Positions 1 to 8,809 of a DNA stretch of 64,000 bases are shown here, piece by piece; positions within the stretch are counted from its first letter, which is position 1; every line of letters begins with the position of its first letter. The stretch covers positions 62,001 to 126,000 of the forward strand of contig NZ_BMVE01000014.1 in NCBI RefSeq assembly GCF_014650555.1, given 5' to 3'. The notes under the pieces are model-generated. The model searched no databases, was not told where the DNA came from, and worked only from the letters and a program-made list of their open reading frames with translations. The position numbers and the translations under genes were made by a program. Source of the stretch: Streptomyces goshikiensis (GTDB taxonomy: Bacteria > Actinomycetota > Actinomycetes > Streptomycetales > Streptomycetaceae).

Positions 1-149
1 AGCTCCGCCAGGAAAGACCCCGCCTGATCACCTGACGTGTGCGTGCTCTCAGCCTGGAGGCAGTCAGGCCGGCGGCTGGCCGGGATCGGAAGCAAACCTG
101 CGGGGCTGAGCGAAGCGGACTGGACTGGTCCTGCCTCTACAGTTCGGCC

Positions 150-482
150 GTGGACGATCAAGACGAATTCCTGGCAGCGGTACGCGGCGTGCTCCATCAG
201 GCCGGCTTCGACGAGAGCGCCGTGGGAACGGAAGGCGTCCATGTGATCCAGCACGCCCGCGGTGTCATGGTCGGCTGGATGCCCGAAGATCTCAGGACGC
301 TTCCCTCCCGACGGCGCGGAGCGCGCCGTAACCGTTCCAGCGAGCACCCTGGCCTGCCCGGCCTGCGCCGCGCCTTCGGGCTCGCACTCGCAGCAGCATT
401 CCGGGCCGCCGAATTCACCGTTGAAACCCGCGGAGACGAGTGGCTGCTCGTGATCAACCCAACGCACAAGCCCAGCCTCTGA
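150..482 (+). CDS. Hypothetical protein, ~110 aa
   Basis: I do not recognise the family. The reading frame is open from at least position 39, but the GC-rich first 37 codons look non-coding; the GTG at 150 begins a stretch of protein-like composition with acidic N-terminus (DDQDEFLAAVRGVL), a central hydrophobic strand (GVMVGWMPEDLRTL) and an Ala-rich helix near residue 85. No signal peptide or membrane segment. No clear Shine-Dalgarno precedes either start. It ends before a non-coding stretch facing a convergent gene. Function unknown; start choice is an inference. Confidence 0.45.
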   Translation: MDDQDEFLAAVRGVLHQAGFDESAVGTEGVHVIQHARGVMVGWMPEDLRTLPSRRRGARRNRSSEHPGLPGLRRAFGLALAAAFRAAEFTVETRGDEWLLVINPTHKPSL

Positions 483-621
483 CGGAACCCGATCGCTCGA
501 AGGCACGCGACCGACGCGACCGACGTAGCGCCCATTCACCCGCCCGGCCGGAGGCGGGCTCACCCCGGCCGGGAACACCGCGGCCTGCGGTCCCTGCTTC
601 CCCCCTGCGGTCAGGGGACGG

Positions 622-1089
622 TCAAGCCTGGACGCGTAGGTGGTGGCACACCTCATTGCCGTCGAGGATGCGCGATCGGCGCAGGAGGTCGCGGGAGCCG
701 CGCAGGTTCAGGGGGCTGTGCCAGGTGAGGCCCGGGTGCCATGCCCTCAGGTGGGACAGGGCTCGGGTGTCCAGGCCTGTACCGAGGAAGCGCGGGTCGA
801 TGTCGACTGCAGCGATCACGGCCTCGGCGCAGGTGAGGCACATCCGATAGTGGATCTCCCCGACGACCTTACGGACGTGGACGAGGAGCAGGACCTCATC
901 GCCGGTGCCAGTGTCCCCGGGGATACGCGAGGAAAGCAGCTCGACGTGCTGGTAGGCGAGGATCCGGCGGCGCAGGCGGCGGAGTATCCCTCCCCCGCCC
1001 GCGTGCCGGCCCGCGCTCGCCGGGGGCGCCTCGCGGGGCTGAGTGGGACGGAACAAGGTGCTCGTGGAACGTGCATGATGTCCGTGCAT
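622..1089 (-). CDS. Conserved hypothetical protein, possibly GNAT-like
   Basis: The C-terminal 110 residues look like real protein: alternating strands (DEVLLLVHVRKVVGEIHY), a CLTC pair, then IAAVDIDPRFLGTGL and a helix ending RAWHPG. This resembles the acetyl-CoA-binding V/I-D-P-x-x-x-G-x-G-x-x-x-L pattern of GNAT acetyltransferases but lacks a complete Q/R-x-x-G-x-G/A motif, so acetyltransferase function is only a suggestion. The frame is open far upstream; the ATG at 1089 is a guess. It is convergent with the gene ending at 482. Confidence 0.45.
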   Translation of the reverse strand: MHGHHARSTSTLFRPTQPREAPPASAGRHAGGGGILRRLRRRILAYQHVELLSSRIPGDTGTGDEVLLLVHVRKVVGEIHYRMCLTCAEAVIAAVDIDPRFLGTGLDTRALSHLRAWHPGLTWHSPLNLRGSRDLLRRSRILDGNEVCHHLRVQA

Positions 1090-1282
1090 GCCGCACGCGT
1101 ACCCCCGCGCCGACGGCACATGCTCCTGTCCGGGCGCCTCCCGCCCTCGCAAGGGCCTGGTCATGCTTCCCCGCCACCCTTCTCAGGCCGGTGGGTAGCG
1201 CCCGGACCTGGCGACACGTCTGAAAGGACCAATTCAGAGCTGGGCTGATATCAGACTTGGGGGACGGGGTAGCCGGGCGTAC

Positions 1283-1897
1283 ATGAACAACACACCCCTG
1301 CGGGCTGTCGCCCTCGTCTGCACCCTGTCCCCGTCCCCGGAGCCGTCCAGCTCTCAGCTACTGGCCGAACAGACGATGGCCGCGCTCGCCGAACACGGAG
1401 TCACGGGCAAGACCATCCGGATCGCCGACCACGACGTGAAGACCGGAATCAGCACCGACCTGGGCGACGGCGACGCCTGGCCCGAGATCCGTGACACGAT
1501 CCTCGGCGCCGACATCCTCATCCTGTCGACACCGATCTGGCTCGGACACCCCTCCAGCATCGCCCAGAAGGTCCTGGAGCGGCTCAACGCGGAGATCTCC
1601 GAAACAGACGACGAAGGCCGCATGCTCACCTACGGCAAGGTCGCCGCGGTCTGCGTCGTCGGCAACGAGGACGGCGCCCACAAGGTCAGCGCCGATCTCT
1701 ACCAGGGCCTCAACGACGCCGGGTTCTCCCTCGCCCCCAACGCCGTCACCTACTGGGTCGGCGAAGCAATGCAGCACACCGACTACCAGGACCTCGACAA
1801 AACCCCCGAGAAGACCGCCACCACCACCAAGACCCTCGCCGCCACCACCGCCCACCTCGCCCGCCAGCTCAAGGCCAGCCCCTACCCGCCTAGCTGA
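1283..1897 (+). CDS. Flavodoxin-fold NAD(P)H-dependent oxidoreductase
   Basis: A 204-aa soluble protein of the FMN-reductase/flavodoxin-like class. Visible elements are the first strand followed by an S/P-rich phosphate loop (TLSPSPEPSSSQLL, residues ~14-27), helix, and the second flavin-contact loop STPIWLGHPSSIAQKVLERL near residues 75-94, matching the 'P-I/E-W-x-x-x-P' pattern of NADPH-dependent FMN reductases. Such enzymes bind FMN and reduce quinones, flavins or azo/nitro compounds with NAD(P)H in the cytoplasm. The gene stands alone, 185 bp upstream of a P450 gene in the same direction; a functional link as electron donor is possible but not shown. No strong Shine-Dalgarno. Confidence 0.8.
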   Translation: MNNTPLRAVALVCTLSPSPEPSSSQLLAEQTMAALAEHGVTGKTIRIADHDVKTGISTDLGDGDAWPEIRDTILGADILILSTPIWLGHPSSIAQKVLERLNAEISETDDEGRMLTYGKVAAVCVVGNEDGAHKVSADLYQGLNDAGFSLAPNAVTYWVGEAMQHTDYQDLDKTPEKTATTTKTLAATTAHLARQLKASPYPPS

Positions 1898-2082
1898 CCG
1901 ACCAGCACAGTATGGGGCGGACGTCAGTCGGGGTCCGGCGTGCCCCTCCCGCCTCCTCCCCCGCGCCGCCACCCGGGACTCGGAAGCGAACCCGGAACCC
2001 CTGAGAGTGAATGTCGGGGGCGCCGCGGGTGACGGCGAACGAGCGGGCGCGTGTCCCGGGCAGCGCAGGGTACCCGCACGCC

Positions 2083-3306
2083 ATGCCCCCCTTCCATGAC
2101 AGCACGCTCAGTCTCTTGACCCACGGCTACGCCTGGCTGCCGAACCGGATGCGTACCTCGCCCGACGGCACGGTCAAGACCCGTTTGCTCGGACGGCCGA
2201 CGGTCGCCATGCGCGGCCCGGAGGCCGTTGGCTTCTTCTACGACGAAGGCCACGTTCTGCGGGCCGCGGCCCTCCCCGACCCCGTTCTCGACACCCTCTT
2301 CGGCCAGGGCGCCCTGCACACGCTCGACGGCGACGCGCACCTGGCCCGCAAAGAGATGTTCCTCGCCCTCCTCAAGGACGAGACGGGCATCGCCGCGCTC
2401 GGTGAGCATGTCGGACGGCGCTGGCGCGAGGCCGCGGCCGGTTGGAAGCAGGACCGGGTGGTGCTCTTCGACGAGACCGGCCAGGTTCTGGCCCGGGCCG
2501 TCTGCGGCTGGGTCGGTCTCCAGCTCTCCGACGCCGAGAGCACCGAGATGGCACGCGACTGCACCGCCATGGTTGACGGGTTCGCCACTCCCGGCCCCAG
2601 GCACCTGCGGGCTCGCCGCGCCCGCGCCCGCCAGGAGAAGGCCCTCGCCGCCGTCATCTCCGGGATCCGCGAGAAACCGGGGTCAGACACCGAGCGGTCC
2701 GCTCTGGAGGCGGTGGCCCGGCACCGGGACGCGGACGGCAACCTGCTGGACGCAAACACCGCTGCCGTGGAACTCCTGAACATCATCCGACCCACCGTCG
2801 CGATCGCCTGGTTCGCCACGTTCGCCGCCCACGCACTGCACCGCTGGCCCCAGCACCGCGAGCTGCTGCGCGCAGACCCCGAGAAGACCTACGCCCGGGC
2901 GTTCGCCCACGAGGTACGCCGTTTCTATCCCTTCGCCCCCTTCGTGGGCGGCCTCGCAGCGAACGACCTGACCTGGCGAGGCCAGGACATCGCGAAAGGC
3001 TCGCTGATCCTGCTCGACCTGTACGGGCAGAACCACGACCCCGCCGTGTGGGAACACCCCTACCGCTTCTACCCCCACCGGTTCACCCGCGCCGGCCGGC
3101 TACCCGACAACCTGGTCCCCCAGGGCGGCGGCGATCCGGCCCGCGGCCACCGCTGCCCGGGCGAGGACATCACCATCGCCACGCTGGCTACCCTCGCCAC
3201 CGAACTCGCCCACCTCGACTACGAAGTCCCCGACCAGGACCTGACCATCCCCCTGTCCCGCATGCCGACGGCTCCCCGCAGCGGCTTCGTACTCACCTGC
3301 CCGTAA
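2083..3306 (+). CDS. Cytochrome P450, CYP152-like (putative fatty-acid peroxygenase)
   Basis: A 407-aa P450. The heme-ligand loop QGGGDPARGHRCPGED carries the axial Cys at residue ~358; its unusual spacing with an inserted GHR before Cys-Pro-Gly matches CYP152 peroxygenases (P450-BSbeta, SPalpha) rather than ordinary FxxGxHxC P450s. The I helix region (IIRPTVAIAWFATFAAHAL) has the Arg-Pro pair typical of CYP152 in place of the acid-alcohol oxygen-activation pair, and an ExxR helix is present (HEVRRFYPF). Known members use H2O2 to hydroxylate or decarboxylate fatty acids and need no redox partner. Start chosen at ATG 2083; the frame is open to 2011. Substrate is unknown. Confidence 0.87.
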   Translation: MPPFHDSTLSLLTHGYAWLPNRMRTSPDGTVKTRLLGRPTVAMRGPEAVGFFYDEGHVLRAAALPDPVLDTLFGQGALHTLDGDAHLARKEMFLALLKDETGIAALGEHVGRRWREAAAGWKQDRVVLFDETGQVLARAVCGWVGLQLSDAESTEMARDCTAMVDGFATPGPRHLRARRARARQEKALAAVISGIREKPGSDTERSALEAVARHRDADGNLLDANTAAVELLNIIRPTVAIAWFATFAAHALHRWPQHRELLRADPEKTYARAFAHEVRRFYPFAPFVGGLAANDLTWRGQDIAKGSLILLDLYGQNHDPAVWEHPYRFYPHRFTRAGRLPDNLVPQGGGDPARGHRCPGEDITIATLATLATELAHLDYEVPDQDLTIPLSRMPTAPRSGFVLTCP

Positions 3307-3414
3307 TACCCCGGCCGCCCCGCGGGGCAGACATCAGAAAAGCCGCGATAGGGGCAAAATCGGCTCTCGCGGGTAAGAGCCCCTGGACAGGCATTCACGC
3401 GGGCCACACGAGGG

Positions 3415-3651
3415 ATGGACATGACAGGCAAGAACACAGAGGGCATGAGCCAAGCCGTATACCGGAAGGCCGCGCTCATCACCGATCAGTTGACCGGCAC
3501 GGCCACCCCGACCAGTGAGGCCACCAACGGGGTAACGCCGACACGCGCCGCCCTGGCGCAACTGATGCTCCGCCGCAGTGCTCCACTCCTCGCGGCCACC
3601 GCGCTGGCCGCCCTGATGTGGCGGACCAATAGACAACGGACAGCCCGGTAG
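3415..3651 (+). CDS. Small membrane-anchored hypothetical protein, 78 aa
   Basis: A short protein with a polar N-terminal half rich in Thr/Gly and one predicted hydrophobic segment near residues 54-69 (SAPLLAATALAALMW) followed by a basic tail (RTNRQRTAR), suggesting a single-pass inner-membrane peptide with cytoplasmic C-terminus. ATG 3415 follows CACACGAGGG; a second in-frame ATG at 3421 is also possible. It lies between the P450 and the F420-type oxidoreductase, all in one direction but with separate gaps. Function unknown. Confidence 0.6.
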   Translation: MDMTGKNTEGMSQAVYRKAALITDQLTGTATPTSEATNGVTPTRAALAQLMLRRSAPLLAATALAALMWRTNRQRTAR

Positions 3652-3760
3652 GACCACCTCTTCATACCCGCTCGGCACGCCGGCTACGGGACTCGGGACC
3701 CGGCCCCCGGGCACTCGCCGGCCGGGGCCTTTGATCGTCGTTCTTGGAGGCACGAAACAC

Positions 3761-4717
3761 ATGACGTCGTTCGGATACTTCCTGTCCTGCGAGGAATTCA
3801 CCCCAGCCGAGCTCCTGGAGCAAGCGCGCAAAGCCTCCGACGCAGGCTTCACCCGGCTGGCCATCTCCGACCACTTCCACCCCTGGAACGACGAACAGGG
3901 CAACAGCCCCCTGGTCTGGTCGATGATCGGGGCCTTGTCCCAGACCGTGGACCTGCCGGTTACCACCCTGGTCACCTGCCCCACCATGCGTCTGCACCCG
4001 GCCGTCACCGCCCAGGCCGCTGCCACATCGAGCGAGCTTCTGGCGGGCCGCTTCGCCCTCGGAGTGGGAACCGGCGAAGCCCTGAACGAGCACATCCTCG
4101 GGGACCGGTGGCCCTCATTCGACGAACGCGCTGACATGCTGGAGGAAGCCGTCGAGGTGATGAGGAAGCTCTTCACCGGGGGTCAGGTCAGCCACCACGG
4201 CCCGCACTACACGGTGGACAACGCCCGCCTGTACACCACACCGCACGGCCGGCTCCCCGTTCACGTCTCCGGCTTCGGGCCGAAATCCGCGGAACTCGCG
4301 GGCCGCATCGGCGACGGCTTCATCACCATGGGCCCCGACCAGGACGCCATCAGCCGCTTCCGGGACGCCGGCGGCGAGGGAAAGCCGGTGATCGGCGGCC
4401 TGAAGGTGTGCTGGGACAACGACCGGGAGAAGGCCGTCGAGACCGTGCACCGGCTGTGGCCCAACGAGCAGCTGCCCGGCGAACTGGCCCAGACCCTTCC
4501 GACCCCGGCCCACTTCGAACAGGCCAGCCAGCTCGTCACTCGCGAACAGGTGTCCGCCAACGTGCCGTGCGGCGACGATATCGAGGAACACATGACGGCC
4601 GTACGTGCCTACCTGGACGCAGGCTTCGACGAGGTCTACATCGGCCAGATCGGCCCCGGCCAGGACGCCTTCTTCACCGCCTGCCGCGACAAGCTCCTCC
4701 CCGCCCTCAGTGGATGA
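3761..4717 (+). CDS. F420-dependent LLM-class oxidoreductase
   Basis: A 318-aa TIM-barrel protein of the bacterial luciferase-like superfamily, closest in pattern to F420-dependent glucose-6-phosphate dehydrogenase and related TIGR03557-type enzymes: SDHFHPW near residues 39-45, the PTMRLHPAVTAQAAATS segment, GVGTGEALNEHILG at ~105-118 and VHVSGFGPKSAELAGRIGDGF at ~167-187. Members transfer hydride between F420 and an alcohol, sugar or related substrate in the cytosol. Start ATG 3761 is set by GGAGG at 3746-3750. A monocistronic gene with ~360 bp of downstream spacer. The true substrate cannot be read from sequence. Confidence 0.88.
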   Translation: MTSFGYFLSCEEFTPAELLEQARKASDAGFTRLAISDHFHPWNDEQGNSPLVWSMIGALSQTVDLPVTTLVTCPTMRLHPAVTAQAAATSSELLAGRFALGVGTGEALNEHILGDRWPSFDERADMLEEAVEVMRKLFTGGQVSHHGPHYTVDNARLYTTPHGRLPVHVSGFGPKSAELAGRIGDGFITMGPDQDAISRFRDAGGEGKPVIGGLKVCWDNDREKAVETVHRLWPNEQLPGELAQTLPTPAHFEQASQLVTREQVSANVPCGDDIEEHMTAVRAYLDAGFDEVYIGQIGPGQDAFFTACRDKLLPALSG

Positions 4718-5081
4718 GACCGACCATTCCCACAACCCCGAACAGGCAGGCCCGATGGGGAGAAACGCACTCGCAGCACGCCATCGCCCGCTCTGCTGTA
4801 CTCCCTGACAGTAACGCCGGCGCCTGGCCGCTTCGGGGTGGTGTGGGGCGCCGGCGGCCGGGCCGGGGATCTGACGGGAAGACGCCGCACAAGGTTGGTG
4901 CGACACGCCCTTCTTCGCCTCCCAGTATGGTCTCGTCGGAACGGCAACCCGGGGGCGGGGTTGATCACCCGTTGCTCCCCGCTCCCGTCGGCGTCCCGAC
5001 TGACCGTCAAGGAACACGCATGCCGGCCCGGGCCTCGGGCATCCGCACGATACCCAGCCGATGTGCTCGTGAAGACAAGGA

Positions 5082-5453
5082 GTGTCCGTGCTGCCCTTCA
5101 ACGTGACCGAGAACGGTGTCCTGATCATCCGCTTGCGAGCCGACCTGGACATCGCAGGCCGGGCCGCGGCCGCCTGGGCGATCGACGGCTACCTCGCCGC
5201 CCACCGGTCCGCACCCGTCATGCTGGAACTCTCGGACGCGCCGCTGAGTACGGCCGCGGTGAGCACCGTCGTACGGACCCACCGCATGTGCCGCACCGCA
5301 GGTGGGCAGCTGGCCGTCGTCGCGAGGGGCGCCGAAACGCGCCGGACGCTGGAGGCGCAGACGGAGGCCGAAGGGCTGGTCATCCAGCCCACCCGCTCCC
5401 TGGCCGCCACCGCGCTCTCGGATGCCTCGGCCCCGGTCGCCACCGCAGCGTAA
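5082..5453 (+). CDS. STAS-domain protein, putative anti-sigma factor antagonist
   Basis: A 123-aa protein with the STAS layout: N-terminal strand pair (NGVLIIRLRADLDI), helix, strand VMLELSDAPLSTAAVSTV at ~46-63 and C-terminal helix. In classical antagonists the 'D-S' pair in this region carries the phosphorylated Ser; here the corresponding loop is DAPLSTAA, so the site may be Ser/Thr at ~55-56. Such proteins release an anti-sigma factor from its sigma factor when dephosphorylated. Start GTG 5082 or GTG 5088, both served by AAGGAG at 5077-5082. No anti-sigma kinase is adjacent. Confidence 0.65.
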   Translation: MSVLPFNVTENGVLIIRLRADLDIAGRAAAAWAIDGYLAAHRSAPVMLELSDAPLSTAAVSTVVRTHRMCRTAGGQLAVVARGAETRRTLEAQTEAEGLVIQPTRSLAATALSDASAPVATAA

Positions 5454-5523
5454 AGGCCGCCACGCCGCCCCGTCGGGGCCTATCGCCGCCCAACGGCCCG
5501 CGCGCCCGCAAGCGCTCGCCGCA

Positions 5524-5554
5524 AATGGCAGAGCCCCTCAGGGGCTCTGCCATT
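5524..5554. terminator. Bidirectional terminator hairpin
   Basis: A perfect 14-bp inverted repeat (AATGGCAGAGCCCC / GGGGCTCTGCCATT) with a 3-nt loop lies between the convergent ends of the STAS gene (5453) and the small basic protein gene (5566). No U-run follows, as is usual in Streptomyces. Position between two converging stops supports a bidirectional terminator. Confidence 0.85.
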
Positions 5555-5565
5555 GCGTGGTTCGG

Positions 5566-5778
5566 CTACGTGGACGGCTTCTTGCCCTTCCCGCTCCCCT
5601 TGCCCCGCTGGACGGTGCGGCGCTGGGCATCGGGGCTGGGGCTCAGGGCATCACCGGCCTCGCCGTCCTTCGTGCCGGAAGCGATGGCCTCCTCGGCTTC
5701 CCGCCGGGCAGCGCGATCGCCACTCTCGCCCGGCGCCTCGGAAGGCGGAGTCGGCTTGCGGGATTGCTTCTCTGTCAT
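5566..5778 (-). CDS. Small disordered hypothetical protein, 70 aa
   Basis: A highly charged, probably unstructured protein: acidic/Ala-rich middle (EAPGESGDRAARREAEEA) and strongly basic Gly/Lys tail (KGSGKGKKPST). No cysteine, no membrane segment. On the minus strand the ATG is preceded by GAAAGG at good spacing, and the gene runs into the shared terminator, which supports it being real. Proteins of this composition are common small hypotheticals in streptomycetes; the tail could bind nucleic acid, but that is a guess. Confidence 0.65.
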   Translation of the reverse strand: MTEKQSRKPTPPSEAPGESGDRAARREAEEAIASGTKDGEAGDALSPSPDAQRRTVQRGKGSGKGKKPST

Positions 5779-6267
5779 CGTCGTGCCTTTCGTTCAGTGG
5801 ACTGGTGGCGCATAGAGCGTTCTGGCCACGGGGCCCGCATCAGACGCCGACCGCACGCGTACCCCGCCACCGATGCCCGCACACGATGGAGCCGCCGACT
5901 GATCGGCGTTTCCCCACCCCCACGCCACTCGGACGGTGCACTCAGCCCGGTCCGCAACCGCGTTGCACCAGAAGCATTCTGAGCTAGCTCAAGAAAATCC
6001 TCGCGCGGGCGTTTGCGGGGTCACACGGGTGAACAGCGGAGTCCGCAGCTCTTACGGGAGGGTCTCCGCCCGGAGCCTGGGCCGCATGCCCCCGAGGTGT
6101 GGACCAGGCCACCCGGCGCACCTCTGCCGTACGGGATCCACACGGCACCCCGGGCACCACCGCCCCGGCCTCCTCCCCGGCCGGGCACCTACCGGAACCC
6201 GGGCAGGCCCCCGGCCACAGCGCTCAGACCGCTGCCGCCGGGCAGACAGATCCCTACGGCAGCGCGA
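5779..6267. other. Intergenic region, no gene seen
   Basis: About 490 bp between the start of the 70-aa gene and the end of the DUF5133 gene. Several open frames exist but their composition is that of GC-rich shadow translation (Pro/Arg/Thr runs). The first 150 bp should hold the promoter of the minus-strand 70-aa gene. No repeat or RNA structure stands out. Confidence 0.5.
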
Positions 6268-6498
6268 TCAGTGGGAGTCGAGTACAGAGTCGTCGAGAGC
6301 GCCCGTGCCGGGTAGGTGGTGCCGGGCGGCCATCAGCGCGGCGTGCACGTCCGCCGTACCCGTGGCCACGCATAGAGCATGCGCGACGTCCCGGATCTCC
6401 TTGCGTACGGGCGAGGCCTCGTCTGCGGCGTCAAGTACGGACAGGGCCCAGTAGCGGTCGACAAGGCCGGGGAGCACAGCCGGGTGAGCCATCAACAT
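6268..6498 (-). CDS. DUF5133 domain-containing protein, 76 aa
   Basis: A small all-helical protein that matches the Streptomyces DUF5133 pattern: MLMAHPAVLPGLVDRYWAL at the N-terminus, a variable acidic linker, then VAHALCVATGTADVHAALMA at residues ~37-56. The family is restricted to actinomycetes and has no known biochemical role; members are often found next to ANTAR or STAS regulators. GGAAGG lies upstream of the start. Single gene, no operon partner visible, with the adjacent IS unit beginning on the other side of its promoter. Confidence 0.8.
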   Translation of the reverse strand: MLMAHPAVLPGLVDRYWALSVLDAADEASPVRKEIRDVAHALCVATGTADVHAALMAARHHLPGTGALDDSVLDSH

Positions 6499-6755
6499 GG
6501 GAATTGCCTTCCGCCAACCGATCCGTCAAGTGGACGCCGCCTACCCCGCCGATCACAGTTGAATCCGATCACGACCGAGATCTGGGGGCACCGCATGGGA
6601 GCGCCGCGAGCCGGGCTCCCGGGCACAGGCCCTTAGACGTCGTTTCTTATGGCGTGATTGATCGCTGAGCCGCGCATGGCCAGCAGGCTGGTCTGCAAGT
6701 AATCGTCTGCACCTCTGGGAGTGGGTGAAGCCTGCCGCTCACCCACAGTGCCGAG

Positions 6756-7475
6756 CTACGCCCGCCTGTCCAGCACGGAGAGCTCCGTGCCGCAGTCGGT
6801 GCAGACGGCCTGTCCCAACATGTATGGCAGCCCGTGTGCCACGACTCTCTGGCCATCTGCCAGGGCCCGGCGGTACAGCTGCTGTACCGCACCGCCCGCT
6901 TGGGCGGGGTCGATCGGACGCAAGGGCGACCTCTGCGCTTTCGGGTTCGCATAGTCCTCGCTGGACGCGAAGTGGCCTTCCTCTCCGAAGACGATGGTCA
7001 GCATCACTCCGCAGTAGGGGCAGTCGACTTCATGCTCACCCTCCGCAAGGTTCTCCAGATTCCGGTCCCAGACCTCGGCGCCCTGGAACGCCATCCATGA
7101 CTGGAGCAGGAAGACGTAGTCCACTGCGGTCATGGGTGTGGTGAGTGTTTCCTCTGTCAGACGGCAGAACGCGGCCGCTTCCCGGGTTCTCATCTGAGCT
7201 GCCTCGGGTGAAGAACGGGCGCACCGCGTGATCGCTCCCGCCAGGTAGAGCACGTCCAGTCGTTCGCCGGCCGCTCGTCCGGCTGCGATCCCAAGAAGGC
7301 GGGGCAGGGCGGCGAAGCTTGCGGAGAAGGCCGTGTCGTACATCGGGCAGAGCCGGTCAACCAGCTCCGTTGAGACAGATTCGGGGTCCGCCTCGTACCG
7401 GTCAAGCACGTCGGGCACCCCTTCCGCTGAACCGTATGCGTCGCTGAGCCTGGGCCAATCCGTCATGCCCGGCAT
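6756..7475 (-). CDS. Hypothetical protein with C-terminal zinc ribbon (possible IS passenger)
   Basis: A 239-aa protein. Residues ~1-120 are helical and leucine/alanine-rich without known motif; residues ~150-235 hold two cysteine pairs, CPYCG near 152 and CTDCG near 226, the signature of a split zinc ribbon. No DNA-binding or catalytic motif is recognisable. Start at ATG 7475 or ATG 7466; neither has a strong ribosome site. The gene lies in the same direction as, and downstream of, the IS5 transposase and within its outer inverted repeats, so it may travel with the element. Function unknown. Confidence 0.65.
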   Translation of the reverse strand: MPGMTDWPRLSDAYGSAEGVPDVLDRYEADPESVSTELVDRLCPMYDTAFSASFAALPRLLGIAAGRAAGERLDVLYLAGAITRCARSSPEAAQMRTREAAAFCRLTEETLTTPMTAVDYVFLLQSWMAFQGAEVWDRNLENLAEGEHEVDCPYCGVMLTIVFGEEGHFASSEDYANPKAQRSPLRPIDPAQAGGAVQQLYRRALADGQRVVAHGLPYMLGQAVCTDCGTELSVLDRRA

Positions 7476-7531
7476 TCAAGCATCGCCCGTCCAGTCCGAG
7501 GCAGCAGGGGCCTATAACAGCAGGTTTCGCT

Positions 7532-8340
7532 CTACTTGGTGAGGCGGCGGTGACAGATCAGGGTCGCGGCTATGCCGACGAAGGCAAGGAAGTGCTCAGG
7601 TTTGCGCTCGTAGCGGCGGTGGAGTCGGCGACAGCCGGCGAGCCAGGACACGGTCCTCTCGACGACCCATCGGTGGCGGCCAAGCCGCTGCGAGGACTCG
7701 AGCCCCTTGCGGGCGATGCGGTGGCGGATGCCGCGCTTGCGGAGCCATCGGCGCAGATGGTCGTAGTCGTAGCCCTTGTCGGCGTGCAGTTTCCCTGGGC
7801 GACGACGGCGAGGTCCGCGGCGGGAACGAATGGGCGGGATGCCCCGCACAAGCGGCTCAAGGCCCTGACTGTCGTGCATGTTGGCGCCGGAGATGCCGAG
7901 CGACAGCGGCAGTCCGTTCCGGTCCGTGATCAGGTGGATCTTTGAGCCCATTTTGCCGCGGTCGGTCGGATTCGGTCCCGTCAGTGGCCCCCTTTTGCAG
8001 CCCGCAGACTGACCGAGTCGATCGCGCACCGCGACCAGTCCAGCTCGCCGTAGGCTCCGAGCTCGTCGAGGACGACACGGTGGAGCCTCGCCCAGACGCG
8101 GGCCCGGCTCCACTGGGCGAAGCGTCGGTAGACCGTCTGCCAGCTCGGGCCGAACACGGGCGGAAGCTGCCGCCACGTGCAGCCCGAGGTCGCCACGAAG
8201 ATGATCGCCGCCAAGGCCTCGCGGTCACCGGCCCGTCGCCGACCCCCGCCCTGAGGACGTATCACCTCGGTCGGCGGGACTACCCGCCGGAACAACACCC
8301 ACAACTCGTCCGGCACCAGTCGCTCAACCAGATTCGCCAT
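7532..8340 (-). CDS. IS5-family transposase, two frames joined by -1 frameshift
   Basis: Frame one (8340 to 7981, 119 aa) has the helix-turn-helix part, ending in WRQLPPVFGPSWQTVYRRF and DWSRCAIDSVSLRAAKGG. Frame two, in the -1 frame, continues with KRGPLTGPNPTDRGKMGSK, the DDE core strand KIHLITDRNGLPL, KLHADKGYD and the terminal RHRWVVERTVSWL (E of DDE). The crossover sits at the minus-strand run GCAAAAGGGGG (7988-7998), an A-AAA-GGG slippery heptamer as used by other IS5 elements. The fused product would be ~265 aa, normal for the family. All three catalytic acidic residues appear present, so the element may be active. Confidence 0.85.
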
Positions 8341-8488
8341 GCACTGATCAACGAAGGATCAAGCCATAAGAAACGAAGTCTAAGAGCTGTCCCGCAATCG
8401 GCCTGCAGGGCGTGGGCTGTGAAGGTGGCGGTGGCAGCGTGGGCGGATACTGTGGACCGGTCATCGGGGTAACGGTCTTGGGGGACGA

Positions 8489-8800
8489 GTGGGACGCAGC
8501 AGGCTGCCTGTGGAGAATGCAGGCAAGGGCGACTTCTGTCTCTTCATCGAGCCGTACGGTGAGGACTTCTATCTGCGGCCCGGGGAGGTCTTCACGGTCA
8601 CGCCTGAAGCCGAGGGGATCGATGTCTGGTTCTCTACCCTCGTCTGGGAGGGAGGCATGACGGTGTGGCCTTATGAGGACGGCGACCCGACCAAGATTGT
8701 CCTGGAGTACACAGTGACTGACGCCAACGGAACGCGGCTGGAGTGCGGTCATCAGAGGCCCCCGAAGCCTGCTGACCCTGACGTGGCCGAGCTGGGTTGA
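8489..8800 (+). CDS. Hypothetical protein, 103 aa, inside IS unit
   Basis: An acidic, beta-rich soluble protein: FCLFIEPYGEDFYLRPGEVF near residues 17-36, a WFSTLVWEGGMTVW strand pair at ~47-60, and a C-terminal Cys (LECGHQRP). The pattern is that of a small immunoglobulin- or cupin-like fold but no family is certain. Starts at GTG 8489. It lies between the inverted ends of the second IS5 unit and points toward the transposase, which ends 9 bp beyond its stop. It may be an original genomic gene trapped between two IS ends or a true passenger. Confidence 0.6.
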   Translation: MGRSRLPVENAGKGDFCLFIEPYGEDFYLRPGEVFTVTPEAEGIDVWFSTLVWEGGMTVWPYEDGDPTKIVLEYTVTDANGTRLECGHQRPPKPADPDVAELG

Positions 8801-8809
8801 CCCGCTCGG

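Larger units (their letters stand above)
6636..8380 (-). mobile_element. IS5-family unit with 23-bp inverted ends enclosing a passenger gene
   Basis: Ends at 6636-6658 and 8358-8380 are inverted copies matching 21 of 23 bp (both begin GAC-K-TCGTTTCTTATGGC), each flanked outside by TA (6634-6635 and 8381-8382), the target duplication of many IS5-family elements. Inside lie, on the minus strand, a two-frame IS5 transposase and a zinc-ribbon protein gene (6756-7475). Alternative: the transposase's own end lies right after its stop near 7510-7530, where GGTTTCGCTCTACTTGG weakly resembles the other end, and 6636 belongs to a lost second copy. Confidence 0.7.
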
